From: Bradyrhizobium mercantei
Lineage (GTDB): Bacteria; Pseudomonadota; Alphaproteobacteria; Rhizobiales; Xanthobacteraceae
Assembly: GCF_001982635.1 (NCBI RefSeq)
Contig: NZ_MKFI01000003.1
Location: 620,001-684,000, forward strand
Direction of reading: 5' to 3'
Length of the DNA stretch: 64,000 nucleotides
Program-made: the position numbers and the translations under genes
Shown here: one piece after another, positions 17,193 to 24,957 of the stretch
How the letters are laid out: the number at the start of each line of letters is the position of its first letter
Numbering within the stretch: the first letter of the stretch is position 1
The notes under the pieces: model-generated
The model's input: the letters and a program-made list of their open reading frames with translations, nothing else
What the model was told of the DNA's origin: nothing
Database searches by the model: none

Positions 17193-17966
17193 TCACAAAT
17201 CGATGATCCCGAGCGCGATGCTCTTCGCCACCCCGTGCGTCTTGTTGGAGGCCTCGAGCTTGCGCAGCGCCTGCTTGATGAAGCCTTCCACGGTCTCCGG
17301 CGAAATGCCGAGGATCTGCGCGGTGTCGGCCACGGTCTTGCCGCGTGCCGCCCAGGCGATCACTTCCTTTTCCCGCCCCGTGAGCTTGATGGTTTCGGCG
17401 GCGTCGGCGGGCTTCAGGATGGTCGGCGCGTTGCGCTGGTCGCGGTTGACGATGTCCATTGCCCGCTGCACCCAGTAGATCATCAGCAGATGCAGTTCAT
17501 GCCGGTGGCAGATGAACAGCTTGTCGAAATCGCGCGGCTGGTCTTCCCAGAAGAACACCGTCGAGCTCGAGTGCACGGCGCCGAGCCGGTCGCGATAGTG
17601 GAAGGGCACGACGAAGCCCTGGCGAAAGCCGTGATCGCGCGCGGCCTCCATCATCTTCAGCTCGGGCGGACGCTTGCGGCCCTGCCGCTCCGGCAACTTC
17701 AGCTCGCCCCAGTGAAACGGCGTGTTGGTTCGCCGCACCCGCGTCAACGCCGGGTCGCAATGGACGAAGTCGTTCTGGATGTAGGCGCGCTCCCATGCCG
17801 GGTTGTAGGTGCCGGTATGGTAGGGCAGGTCGAGCTCGGGCCGGCCTGCATCGATGAAGGCGAAGCTGGAGAAGCCGTAGTCCTGGATCACCCGGTGCAG
17901 CGACAGCCGAAGCTCGTCGATCGTGCCCGACGCCTCGATGCTCGAAATCGCTTCTTCCAGGACCAT
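17193..17966 (-). CDS. LuxR-type acyl-homoserine-lactone receptor
   Basis: This is a 257-residue quorum-sensing regulator. The N-terminal autoinducer-binding domain keeps the family's key residues: Trp58, Tyr62, Asp71-Pro72 and Trp86 (equivalent to TraR Trp57, Tyr61, Asp70 and Trp85). The C-terminal LuxR helix-turn-helix is at about residues 190-250 (LTGREKEVIAWAARGKTVAD and ISPETVEGFIKQAL). It is divergent from the acyl-HSL synthase at 18048, the classic layout of a cognate pair. A perfect 19-base dyad starts 9 bases upstream of its ATG. It resembles bradyrhizobial BjaR/BraR-type receptors, but the exact ligand cannot be read. Confidence 0.93.
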   Translation of the reverse strand: MVLEEAISSIEASGTIDELRLSLHRVIQDYGFSSFAFIDAGRPELDLPYHTGTYNPAWERAYIQNDFVHCDPALTRVRRTNTPFHWGELKLPERQGRKRPPELKMMEAARDHGFRQGFVVPFHYRDRLGAVHSSSTVFFWEDQPRDFDKLFICHRHELHLLMIYWVQRAMDIVNRDQRNAPTILKPADAAETIKLTGREKEVIAWAARGKTVADTAQILGISPETVEGFIKQALRKLEASNKTHGVAKSIALGIIDL

Positions 17967-17974
17967 CGACTAAA

Positions 17975-17993
17975 ACCCCCGGTTTCCGGGGGT
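17975..17993. promoter_or_regulatory. lux-box candidate between luxR and luxI
   Basis: ACCCCCGG-TTT-CCGGGGGT is a perfect palindrome of 8-base arms. It lies 9 bases before the luxR start and 55-73 bases before the luxI start, the range in which LuxR-type proteins bind to activate luxI. It could alternatively form a hairpin in the luxR leader. Confidence 0.6.
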
Positions 17994-18047
17994 ACCACAA
18001 TTAAGCCTTTTTGTCCCAGATGCCGGCGACATCTGGAGGCGGAGGGA

Positions 18048-18725
18048 ATGTCGCACCTTTGGGGGGAATACCACGCGCTCGTGACGACGGAGGAGCGCTA
18101 TCCGGCGCATGTTCAGGCGATGCTCAGGCTGCGCAAGCGGCTGTTCGTCGACCATTGCGGCTGGCTTCTAACCACGACCGGCGACGTCGAGCGCGACCAG
18201 TTCGACGTCTGGTATACCGAACACTGCCTGCTGTTTCTCGGGTCGGAGCTGATCGGCGGCTTCCGCGCCATCCGCACCGACTATCCCTATCTCACCAAGT
18301 CGGTCTTTCCGCAGCTGGCGCAGCGCCGCTTCCCCAGCCGCCGTGATGCCTGGGAAATCAGCCGCTTCGGCGTGCTGCCGGGGGCTGCCACCGCATCCGC
18401 CGCGCGGGTCAATTATGCGCTGATGTTTCGTTTCGCCGAGCTGCGCGGTGCGTCGGCGCTGGTGGCGATGGCCGACCTTACCTACGAGCGCTTCCTCGCC
18501 CGGATGGGCATCCACACCCACCGCTACGGCCCGCCGCAGGTGATCGGCAACGACCGTTACGGCCGCCCGCTGACGGCGCTCGCCGGCGAGATCCCGCTCG
18601 ATATCGCCGGCAATCCCGGCCTGACAAAATTCCTCGATCTTGGACGGCAATTGGAGATCCACGATGCCACACATGTTCTCGGACGTTCGAGCGTTTCGGA
18701 GCGACCCGCTCAAATTCCTGCTTGA
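18048..18725 (+). CDS. Acyl-homoserine-lactone synthase (LuxI family)
   Basis: This 225-residue enzyme should join an acyl group from acyl-ACP or acyl-CoA to S-adenosylmethionine to give an acyl-homoserine lactone. The conserved set is present: Arg29, Phe33, Trp39, Asp50, Asp53, Arg73, Glu103 and Arg106, matching LuxI Arg24, Phe28, Trp34, Asp45, Asp48, Arg69, Glu100 and Arg103. ATG 18048 has a strong GGAGGCGGAGG ribosome site. Bradyrhizobial relatives use branched or aromatic acyl-CoA (BjaI isovaleryl, BraI cinnamoyl), so a non-fatty-acid signal is plausible. The end overlaps the following P450 gene by 62 bases, and the whole unit should be activated by the divergent LuxR. Confidence 0.93.
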   Translation: MSHLWGEYHALVTTEERYPAHVQAMLRLRKRLFVDHCGWLLTTTGDVERDQFDVWYTEHCLLFLGSELIGGFRAIRTDYPYLTKSVFPQLAQRRFPSRRDAWEISRFGVLPGAATASAARVNYALMFRFAELRGASALVAMADLTYERFLARMGIHTHRYGPPQVIGNDRYGRPLTALAGEIPLDIAGNPGLTKFLDLGRQLEIHDATHVLGRSSVSERPAQIPA

Positions 18726-20028
18726 GCGCGGCAACGCTGCGCCGCTCGGTCTGGTGCCGCTCCATCTGGGGCCCGCGCCGGTCTTACTGGTGAATGATCC
18801 GGATCTGATCCGCCCGATCCTGAAGGCGCCGGAAACCGACATCGGCAAGGGCCGGCTGATCAAGAAGCTCTCGCCGGTGCTCGGCCAGAGCTCGCTGATG
18901 CTGCATGGCGACGAGCACAAGCGGCGGCGCGCGGTGCTGCACAAGCACATGGCCAAGGGCAGCGTCGAAAAATACCTGCCGCAGATGTGCGCCGAGATCC
19001 GCGCGGTCGGCGCAAGGCTGGCGCGGCTCGGCTCGTTCGATCCGCATCGCTTCACGGCGACGCTTGCGCTGCGCACGATCTGCATCGCGGTGTTCGGCGC
19101 GCAGGTGATCTCGTCCGGCGATGAGGAGGCCCTGGTGCAGGCCGTCGGCACCATCGAGGACGATCTCGCCGACGAGATGTTCCGCGTGCTGCCGCTCGGG
19201 CCCGTGTCCTGGTATCGCCGGCGGCAGAACCGGATCTGTGCCAAGCTTGCGATGTCGACCGTCGTGCAGCGGCTGCGCAGCAGCGCCGGCTCGACCAGCG
19301 CGCTGCGCGACCTCGAGGCGCTCGGCTTGAGCGATCGCGACCTGCACGACGAAATTCTGACGCTGCTGCTGGCCGGTCATCACACCACCGGGTCGACCGC
19401 CGCCTGGGTGCTCTATCACATGGCGGCCAATCCCGCGCTGATGGACGAGATCGCGGAGGAGGCTGCCGACTGCATCGGCGACGACGGCGAATTGCGCGTC
19501 GATGCGGTCAGGCGCGCCGATGTCAGCGCGACCCTGGTCAAGGAGGTCTGCCGGCTCTATCCCAGCGCCTGGTGGTTCTCGCGCGAGGTGATGCAGCCGG
19601 TGACGATCGGCGGGCGCGACCTCAAGGTCGGCACCTCGCTGTTGCTCTGTCCCTGGCAATTGCAGCGCGATCCGAGGCACTTCGAGGATCCGGACCGCTT
19701 CCTGATGACGCGGCGCTACAACACCGATGCCTACATCCCGTTCGGCGCCGGTCCGCGCGCCTGCGCCGGGATGGGCGTTGCGATGCTCGAGCTGCAATTG
19801 CTCGCGCTCGAGATCGCCGCGGCCTATCGCTTCACCGGTGTCGCGCCAAATCCGGCGCCGTGGCCGAAAGCCTCGGTGACACTCGTGCCGCCTGCGATGA
19901 CGATCGACATCGAGGTCCGCGAGACGCGCTCGCGCATCCTGCATCTCGGCGAGGAAGCCGAGCAGCTGCCCTACATCCCCGCCGCCAGTGCGGCATCCAT
20001 CAGCACACTACAATCGGTATCCCCATGA
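18664..20028 (+). CDS. Cytochrome P450
   Basis: This is a 454-residue heme monooxygenase. The oxygen-binding I-helix motif AGHHTT is at residues 237-242, the ExxR pair at Glu294/Arg297 (EVCRLYPS), and the heme loop FGAGPRACAG at 360-369 with Cys367 as the ligand. ATG 18664 has TTGGAG upstream and lies inside the end of luxI, so the two genes are co-translated. The overall pattern resembles fatty-acid-hydroxylase-type P450s (CYP4/CYP102-like I-helix). Its place in the luxI operon suggests it oxidises the acyl chain of the signal, its precursor, or a quorum-controlled product. No ferredoxin or reductase gene is nearby, so electrons must come from elsewhere. Confidence 0.93.
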   Translation: MPHMFSDVRAFRSDPLKFLLERGNAAPLGLVPLHLGPAPVLLVNDPDLIRPILKAPETDIGKGRLIKKLSPVLGQSSLMLHGDEHKRRRAVLHKHMAKGSVEKYLPQMCAEIRAVGARLARLGSFDPHRFTATLALRTICIAVFGAQVISSGDEEALVQAVGTIEDDLADEMFRVLPLGPVSWYRRRQNRICAKLAMSTVVQRLRSSAGSTSALRDLEALGLSDRDLHDEILTLLLAGHHTTGSTAAWVLYHMAANPALMDEIAEEAADCIGDDGELRVDAVRRADVSATLVKEVCRLYPSAWWFSREVMQPVTIGGRDLKVGTSLLLCPWQLQRDPRHFEDPDRFLMTRRYNTDAYIPFGAGPRACAGMGVAMLELQLLALEIAAAYRFTGVAPNPAPWPKASVTLVPPAMTIDIEVRETRSRILHLGEEAEQLPYIPAASAASISTLQSVSP

Positions 20029-20285
20029 CAACTCAGATTACAACGGCCAGCATCGGGCAAAGGGCCATGGATCAAGTGCAAGTGCGCAGTCTGCGCGACG
20101 TCATCGCGGTCTTGATCGAGCAGCGCAGCATCGTGAGGGCGGCCAACGCCAGCTTTGCCGCACATCTGCTCGACCTCGCGATCATGCAGCTGCGGCTCAA
20201 CGTCAACGATATTTCGGCCGAGGAATTGACCGGCCTGTCCGATTTCGTTGGCGCGGAGTTTGCCAGGGACAAATCCTCGCACTGA
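20025..20285 (+). CDS. Unknown 86-residue protein of the luxI-P450 operon
   Basis: This is an 86-residue, mostly helical soluble protein. It starts at ATG 20025, which overlaps the P450 stop by 4 bases (ATGA), strong evidence of real translation and coupling. No family is recognised. Visible features are the helical stretches SLRDVIAVLIEQRSIVRAA and LLDLAIMQLRLNVND and an acidic C-terminus. There are no cysteines, so it is not a ferredoxin. It might be a P450 partner, a regulator or a signal-modifying accessory protein; nothing in the sequence decides between these. Confidence 0.7.
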   Translation: MTTQITTASIGQRAMDQVQVRSLRDVIAVLIEQRSIVRAANASFAAHLLDLAIMQLRLNVNDISAEELTGLSDFVGAEFARDKSSH

Positions 20286-20318
20286 TCGCGGCGGTCGATC
20301 CGAGCATCAGCCTTGGGA

Positions 20319-20801
20319 TCACTCCTGCGTCGCCACCAGAGCCTTCATCATGGCGCCGGCGGCGAGCGCGGCGTCGTTCGGATCGATCTCGATCTGCAGG
20401 CCGCGCTGGCCGCCATTGACGAAGACGGTGACGTGGGTGAGCGCGGTCTCGTCGATCGCGGTCGGCACTTTCTTCTTCTGGCCGAACGGGCTGATGCCGC
20501 CGACATGGTAGCCGGTCAGCCGCTCGGCATCGGCCGGCCGCATCATCCTGGCCGTCTTGCCGCCGAGGGCTGCGGCAAGCTTCTTCATGCTGACTTCGCA
20601 GTCCGACGGCACCACCGCGCAGACCGGCTTGCCGTCGACCTCCGCCATCAGCGTCTTGAGCATCCGGTTCGGATCGACGCCGAGCGCCTCCGCCGCCTGC
20701 AGCCCGATGCTCTCGGCGCTGGAATCGTAGACATAGGTGTGGAGCTTGAAGGCAATGCCGAGTTTGCGCAGCGCCATCGTCGCTTGTGTCGAGTTGGGCA
20801 T
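20319..20801 (-). CDS. ybaK: Cys-tRNA(Pro)/aminoacyl-tRNA deacylase YbaK
   Basis: This 160-residue YbaK/EbsC-type editing enzyme hydrolyses Cys mischarged on tRNA-Pro. The typical central lysine and glycine elements are in KTLMAEVDGKPVCAVVPSD and the GGISPFGQKKKVPTAIDE segment. ATG 20801 is preferred; an in-frame start at 20948 would add 49 residues without family homology. It is convergent with the luxI operon (33 bases between stops) and divergent from purA. Confidence 0.88.
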   Translation of the reverse strand: MPNSTQATMALRKLGIAFKLHTYVYDSSAESIGLQAAEALGVDPNRMLKTLMAEVDGKPVCAVVPSDCEVSMKKLAAALGGKTARMMRPADAERLTGYHVGGISPFGQKKKVPTAIDETALTHVTVFVNGGQRGLQIEIDPNDAALAAGAMMKALVATQE

Positions 20802-21150
20802 GGACCCCGCCGGTTGATCGGGGTGAATGATCGCCGCAATGGGCTCGGCGATCAATCGGCCGTACGGCCAGCCCCGGGCCGTGCCAACATTAAATTCCCG
20901 CCAGCCCGGAACCGCCCGGCGCGGCATGGAATTTTCAGGGGATATCAAAGGGTTGTAGCTCGTCTAAAAGGCGTAAACGACCCCCTTCTTGCTTGCGCAG
21001 CGAGGCCGCTTCCTTTATCCGGTAGGCGCCTTGCGTGCGCGCGGCCGGGCGCCGCGATTTGGGCTGGGCATATCACTGCATGATCCTGTGGGCGGACGCG
21101 TTTTCGCCGTGATCATGGTCTCTGAAACACCTGAAGGGAACATCTTCGCA
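20802..21150. other. Gene-free stretch upstream of ybaK and purA
   Basis: This 349-base intergenic region between divergent ybaK and purA must contain both promoters. I see no tRNA, repeat or convincing small gene in it. An ATG-containing frame leading into purA exists from 20989 but has no ribosome site or homology before [10 protein letters not shown]. Confidence 0.5.
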
Positions 21151-22443
21151 ATGGCCAATGTTGTCGTCGTCGGCGCCCAATGGGGTGACGAGGGGAAGGG
21201 CAAGATCGTCGACTGGCTGTCGGAACAGGCCGACATCGTCGTGCGCTTCCAGGGCGGCCACAATGCCGGCCATACGCTCGTGATCAATGGCGAGACCTAC
21301 AAGCTGGCGCTGCTGCCCTCCGGCGTGCTGCGCCCGAACAAGCTGGCGGTGATCGGCAACGGCGTGGTGTTCGACCCGCAGGCCTTCCTCGACGAGGTCG
21401 CCAAGCTGAAGGGCCAGGGCGTCGCGGTCGGACCGGACAATCTGCGGATCGCCGAGAACGTCACGCTGATCCTGCCGCTGCATCGCGAGCTCGATTCCCT
21501 GCGCGAATCGAGCAACGCCATCACCTCGATCGGCACCACCCGCCGCGGCATCGGCCCGGCCTATGAGGACAAGGTCGGCCGTCGAGCCATCCGTCTGATG
21601 GACCTCGCCGACCTCGATACCCTGCCGCACAAGATCGAACGCCTGCTGGCGCACCACAACGCGCTGCGCCGCGGCAACAATCTGGCGGAGATCGAGGGCA
21701 AGAGCATCCTGGCCGAGCTGTCAGCGCTGGCGCCGAAGCTCTTGCCCTATGCCGAGACGGTGTGGCGGCTGCTCGATCTCAAGCGCCGCGAGGGCAAGCG
21801 GATCCTGTTCGAAGGGGCGCAGGGCGCGCTGCTCGACGTCGACCACGGCACCTATCCCTATGTGACCTCGTCCAACACGGTGGCGGCGCAGGCCGCGACC
21901 GGCACCGGCCTCGGCCCGGGCGCGGTCGGCTATGTGCTCGGCATCTGCAAGGCCTACACCACCCGCGTCGGCCAGGGTCCGTTCCCGACCGAGCTGAACG
22001 ACGAGATCGGCGAGGAAATCGGCCGCCGCGGCAAGGAATTCGGCGTCAACACCGGGCGCAAGCGCCGGGTCGGCTGGTTCGACGCGATGCTGGTGCGACA
22101 GACTGTCCGGACCTGCGGAATTGCCGGGCTGGCGCTGACCAAGCTCGATATTCTCGACGGGTTCGACAGCATCAAGGTCTGCATCGGCTACAAGCTCGAC
22201 GGCAAGGAAATCGACCATCTGCCGGCGGGCGAGGGTGCGCAGGCCCGTGTCGAGCCGATCTATGAGATCATCGAGGGCTGGAAGCAGCCGACCGCCAACG
22301 CGCGGTCCTGGGCGGACCTGCCGGCCCAGGCCATCAAATATGTCCGCCGGGTCGAGGAACTGGTGGGGTGTCCGATTGCCCTGCTATCCACCAGTCCGGA
22401 ACGTGAAGATACTATTCTGGTACAGAATCCGTTCGAGGCTTAA
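21151..22443 (+). CDS. purA: Adenylosuccinate synthetase
   Basis: This 430-residue cytosolic enzyme of AMP synthesis forms adenylosuccinate from IMP, aspartate and GTP. The P-loop-like GDEGKGK is at residues 12-18, followed by [48 protein letters not shown] and the C-terminal TSPERE element. Length is normal for the family. ATG 21151 is where homology starts, with GAAGGGAA upstream. The next gene follows after 35 bases on the same strand. Confidence 0.97.
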   Translation: MANVVVVGAQWGDEGKGKIVDWLSEQADIVVRFQGGHNAGHTLVINGETYKLALLPSGVLRPNKLAVIGNGVVFDPQAFLDEVAKLKGQGVAVGPDNLRIAENVTLILPLHRELDSLRESSNAITSIGTTRRGIGPAYEDKVGRRAIRLMDLADLDTLPHKIERLLAHHNALRRGNNLAEIEGKSILAELSALAPKLLPYAETVWRLLDLKRREGKRILFEGAQGALLDVDHGTYPYVTSSNTVAAQAATGTGLGPGAVGYVLGICKAYTTRVGQGPFPTELNDEIGEEIGRRGKEFGVNTGRKRRVGWFDAMLVRQTVRTCGIAGLALTKLDILDGFDSIKVCIGYKLDGKEIDHLPAGEGAQARVEPIYEIIEGWKQPTANARSWADLPAQAIKYVRRVEELVGCPIALLSTSPEREDTILVQNPFEA

Positions 22444-22478
22444 CGGGATATTACCTATATCCCACCAATTGTGTGGAA

Positions 22479-24080
22479 ATGGCTGACTACTACCCGCTGA
22501 TCGCCCGTGCCATCGCCGGACTGGACCCCAACGCTCCCGGCGAAGCCCGCCGCGCGCTCTACGCGCGGGCGCGGACGGCGTTGATCCAGCAGCTCCGCGG
22601 CGTGCAGCCGCCGCTCTCGGAGTCCGAGATCACCCGCGAACGGCTGTCGCTGGAAGAGGCGGTGCGCAAGGTCGAGTCCGAGGCCGCGCAGCGCGCCCGC
22701 GAGGCCTCGCGCCCCGGCGGCGGTGCGGCCCGCGGCAGCGACCCGCTGCGCCGTGCCAATCCAAGGCCGCCGGAGGCAGGTGCAAGGCCGCCGGAGGTAA
22801 GTGGAAGGCCGCCGGAGGCAAATGCGAGGCCGCCCGAGGCCAATCCCGCCGACAATGCCGGCCGCCCGCGGCCGCCGGCCGAGCCCCGCCCGCCGCGCAA
22901 CCTTCGCCCCGATGCGCCGCCGCCGACCCCGCCGCGGCCGCAGACCCCGCCGGTTCCGCCCGCTCCGGACTCCCAGGCCCGGCCGCCGCGCCGCGGTCCC
23001 GAGGGCGCGCCGCCGCCGGCCGCGCCGGGCGTGCGCGGCTTCCGCGACATCACCGCCGACGCCGACGATCTCGGCCGTGCCGCGGCGCAAGCCAGCCGCA
23101 ACGCACGCAAGACCTACGCCAACGTGCCGTCGCCCTCGCCGGAATTCGACCGGCTCGAGCCGAGCCTGGAAAACCGCGGCGGCGATGACGAGGCGCCGTA
23201 TTCCTACGACGAGTCGATCGAGGAGGCCGAGCGCTACACCCCGCAGCCGCCGCAGGGGCCGCCGCCGCAACGGTCGCGGGTCGGCAGTGCCGATCGCGAG
23301 CCGAAGAAGCCGCCGCGCGTCGGCTCGATGTTCCCGTTCAAGACCGCGATCGTGATCGGCATCCTGCTGATCCTGGTCGGCACCGGCATCCTGTTCCGGC
23401 AGCAGGCCATGACCCTGGTCAGCAGCCTGTTCAAATCCTCTGCCCCGGTCGAGACGCCGAAGGATGCGTCGGCGACGCCGTCGAGCAAGAAGATCACCGA
23501 CCGCGTCGGCCAGCCCTCGTCGGGCGAGCCGGTGGCCCCGGTGGCGCAGCGCGTCGTGCTCTATGACGAGGACCCGTCGGATCCGAAGGGCAAGCAGTAT
23601 GTAGGTTCGGTGGTCTGGCGCACCGAGCAGGTCAAGGGATCGGGCAACCAGAAGCCCGACATCGCCGTGCGCGCCGACATCGACATCCCCGATCGCAAGT
23701 TCAAGATGACGATGTCGTTCCGCCGCAACACCGATTCATCGCTGCCGGCGAGCCATACCGCGGAATTGACCTTCATCCTGCCGCAGGACTTCGCCAATGG
23801 CGGCGTCGGCAACGTGCCGGGCATCTTGATGAAGTCGAACGAGCAGGCGCGCGGCACGCCGCTGGCCGGGCTCGCGGTCAAGGTCACCGACGGCTTCTTC
23901 CTGGTCGGCCTCTCCAACGTCGATGCCGACCGCTCGCGCAATCTGCAGCTCCTGAAGGAGCGCTCCTGGTTCGACGTGCCGCTGGTCTACACCAACCAGC
24001 GCCGCGCCATCATCGCGATCGAGAAGGGCGCGCCCGGCGAGCGCGCCTTCAACGACGCCTTCGCGGCGTGGGGTGAGTAA
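22479..24080 (+). CDS. Proline-rich single-pass membrane protein, unknown
   Basis: This protein of about 533 residues is of no recognised family. The order is a helical N-terminal domain (about residues 1-75, with ARRALYARARTALIQQLRG), a long Pro/Arg/Ala-rich low-complexity region (about 80-280), one membrane helix near 287-305 (TAIVIGILLILVGTGILF), and a C-terminal beta-rich domain of about 200 residues that should lie in the periplasm (with PGILMKSNEQARGTPLAGLA and SWFDVPLVYTNQRRA). It follows purA by 35 bases and may be co-transcribed. The low-complexity part holds a DNA tandem repeat. Start is ATG 22479; GTG 22473 is also possible. Confidence 0.75.
   Translation: MADYYPLIARAIAGLDPNAPGEARRALYARARTALIQQLRGVQPPLSESEITRERLSLEEAVRKVESEAAQRAREASRPGGGAARGSDPLRRANPRPPEAGARPPEVSGRPPEANARPPEANPADNAGRPRPPAEPRPPRNLRPDAPPPTPPRPQTPPVPPAPDSQARPPRRGPEGAPPPAAPGVRGFRDITADADDLGRAAAQASRNARKTYANVPSPSPEFDRLEPSLENRGGDDEAPYSYDESIEEAERYTPQPPQGPPPQRSRVGSADREPKKPPRVGSMFPFKTAIVIGILLILVGTGILFRQQAMTLVSSLFKSSAPVETPKDASATPSSKKITDRVGQPSSGEPVAPVAQRVVLYDEDPSDPKGKQYVGSVVWRTEQVKGSGNQKPDIAVRADIDIPDRKFKMTMSFRRNTDSSLPASHTAELTFILPQDFANGGVGNVPGILMKSNEQARGTPLAGLAVKVTDGFFLVGLSNVDADRSRNLQLLKERSWFDVPLVYTNQRRAIIAIEKGAPGERAFNDAFAAWGE
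22768..22846 (+). repeat. In-gene tandem repeat encoding RPPEA/V units
   Basis: This is an approximate 24-base unit (AGGCCGCCGGAGG plus a variable 11 bases) repeated about three to four times. It encodes RPPEAGA, RPPEVSG, RPPEANA and RPPEANP in the linker of the membrane protein. Such units may change in number between strains. Confidence 0.7.
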
Positions 24081-24278
24081 AGGCCTTCGCGCTCACCTTG
24101 ATGCTTGATGTCATCGCCCGGCTCGTCCGGGCGATTCCGTATCGCAGCGAGTTCGGCCGCTCGCTGTTGCAGCGCGTTAGACGCGCGGAGCGTCGGAACA
24201 TTGCCGGGCGCTTTGGATTTTCCCTAGAACCGTTGCGTGACTGCGTTACACTCTGGCGACCTCGGGCAAGGGCACGCC

Positions 24279-24713
24279 ATGAAACGCTATCTGATCTTTG
24301 CAGCCATCGGGCCGTTCATCGGCGGCTTCCTGCTGTTGCTCATGACCACCTATCAGTCCGGCTACTGGACCGAGACCGATCGCGGCGAGGTGACGAAGCT
24401 GCTCGTCGTGTTCGTGAAGTCGCTGCAATACAATTATCTGTTCGGCATCGTGCCGTCGCTGATGTTCGGCGCGATCGACGACATCCTGATGCATGTGCGG
24501 CGGATCTCGCCGCTGGTGCGCATGCTGCTCGTCGGCGCAGTGGCGTTCGTCGGCGCGGCGCTGACCTACGCCTCGCACGGCTCCGAAAGCGGCGCGGTGC
24601 AGTTCATCCTCTACGGGCTGGTCGGCTTCATCCCGGGCGTGATCACATCCTGGCTGGCGCACAAATATGCCGAGGAGCTGCACGCGCCGGCGCAGCCGGC
24701 ATCGCAGCACTAG
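24279..24713 (+). CDS. Small integral membrane protein, unknown
   Basis: This is a 144-residue protein with about four membrane helices (near residues 3-22, 50-67, 78-97 and 108-128). ATG 24279 opens directly with a lipophilic stretch, MKRYLIFAAIGPFIGGFLLL. No enzyme motif is visible. The 200 bases before it hold a small hairpin (ATCGCCCGG, four bases, CCGGGCGAT, at about 24111-24134) but no gene. I do not recognise a characterised family. Confidence 0.65.
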   Translation: MKRYLIFAAIGPFIGGFLLLLMTTYQSGYWTETDRGEVTKLLVVFVKSLQYNYLFGIVPSLMFGAIDDILMHVRRISPLVRMLLVGAVAFVGAALTYASHGSESGAVQFILYGLVGFIPGVITSWLAHKYAEELHAPAQPASQH

Positions 24714-24764
24714 AGCATGCGCGCATAAACGATCACTCCGATCCGCGCGCGCTGTGCGCGGACA

Positions 24765-24957
24765 TCCATGCCAGTGATACCGTTGGCTCCAACCCCGGCT
24801 CAGCAGATTGTTGCCGTGCAGCAACAAGAGGCGACGATCTGCGAATTCGGTCGTCGCGTGAGTTCAGTCCGCATTGCGTCCGTCGCGATAATCTCGTCAA
24901 AGTTGTGCCCGGAGCGTTGGCGCTTTCTGTTCTGATTGCCCGACGGGAAGGCTGGGA
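24765..24957 (+). promoter_or_regulatory. Leader of autotransporter 1, duplicated
   Basis: About 190 bases upstream of the first autotransporter match those upstream of the second (29898-30089). Shared stretches include CAGATTGTTGC, CGCGATAATCTC and GGCGCTTTCTG and the ribosome region GCTGGGA. Conservation outside the coding part suggests a shared promoter or leader; no known motif is recognised. Confidence 0.6.

Noticed and set aside
19572..20285. Longer version of the 86-residue gene starting within the P450
   Set aside because: The extension would overlap the P450 in another frame; the ATGA overlap at 20025 gives a natural start.
20989..21150. N-terminal extension of PurA
   Set aside because: PurA homology starts exactly at ATG 21151 and the extra 54 residues have no support.
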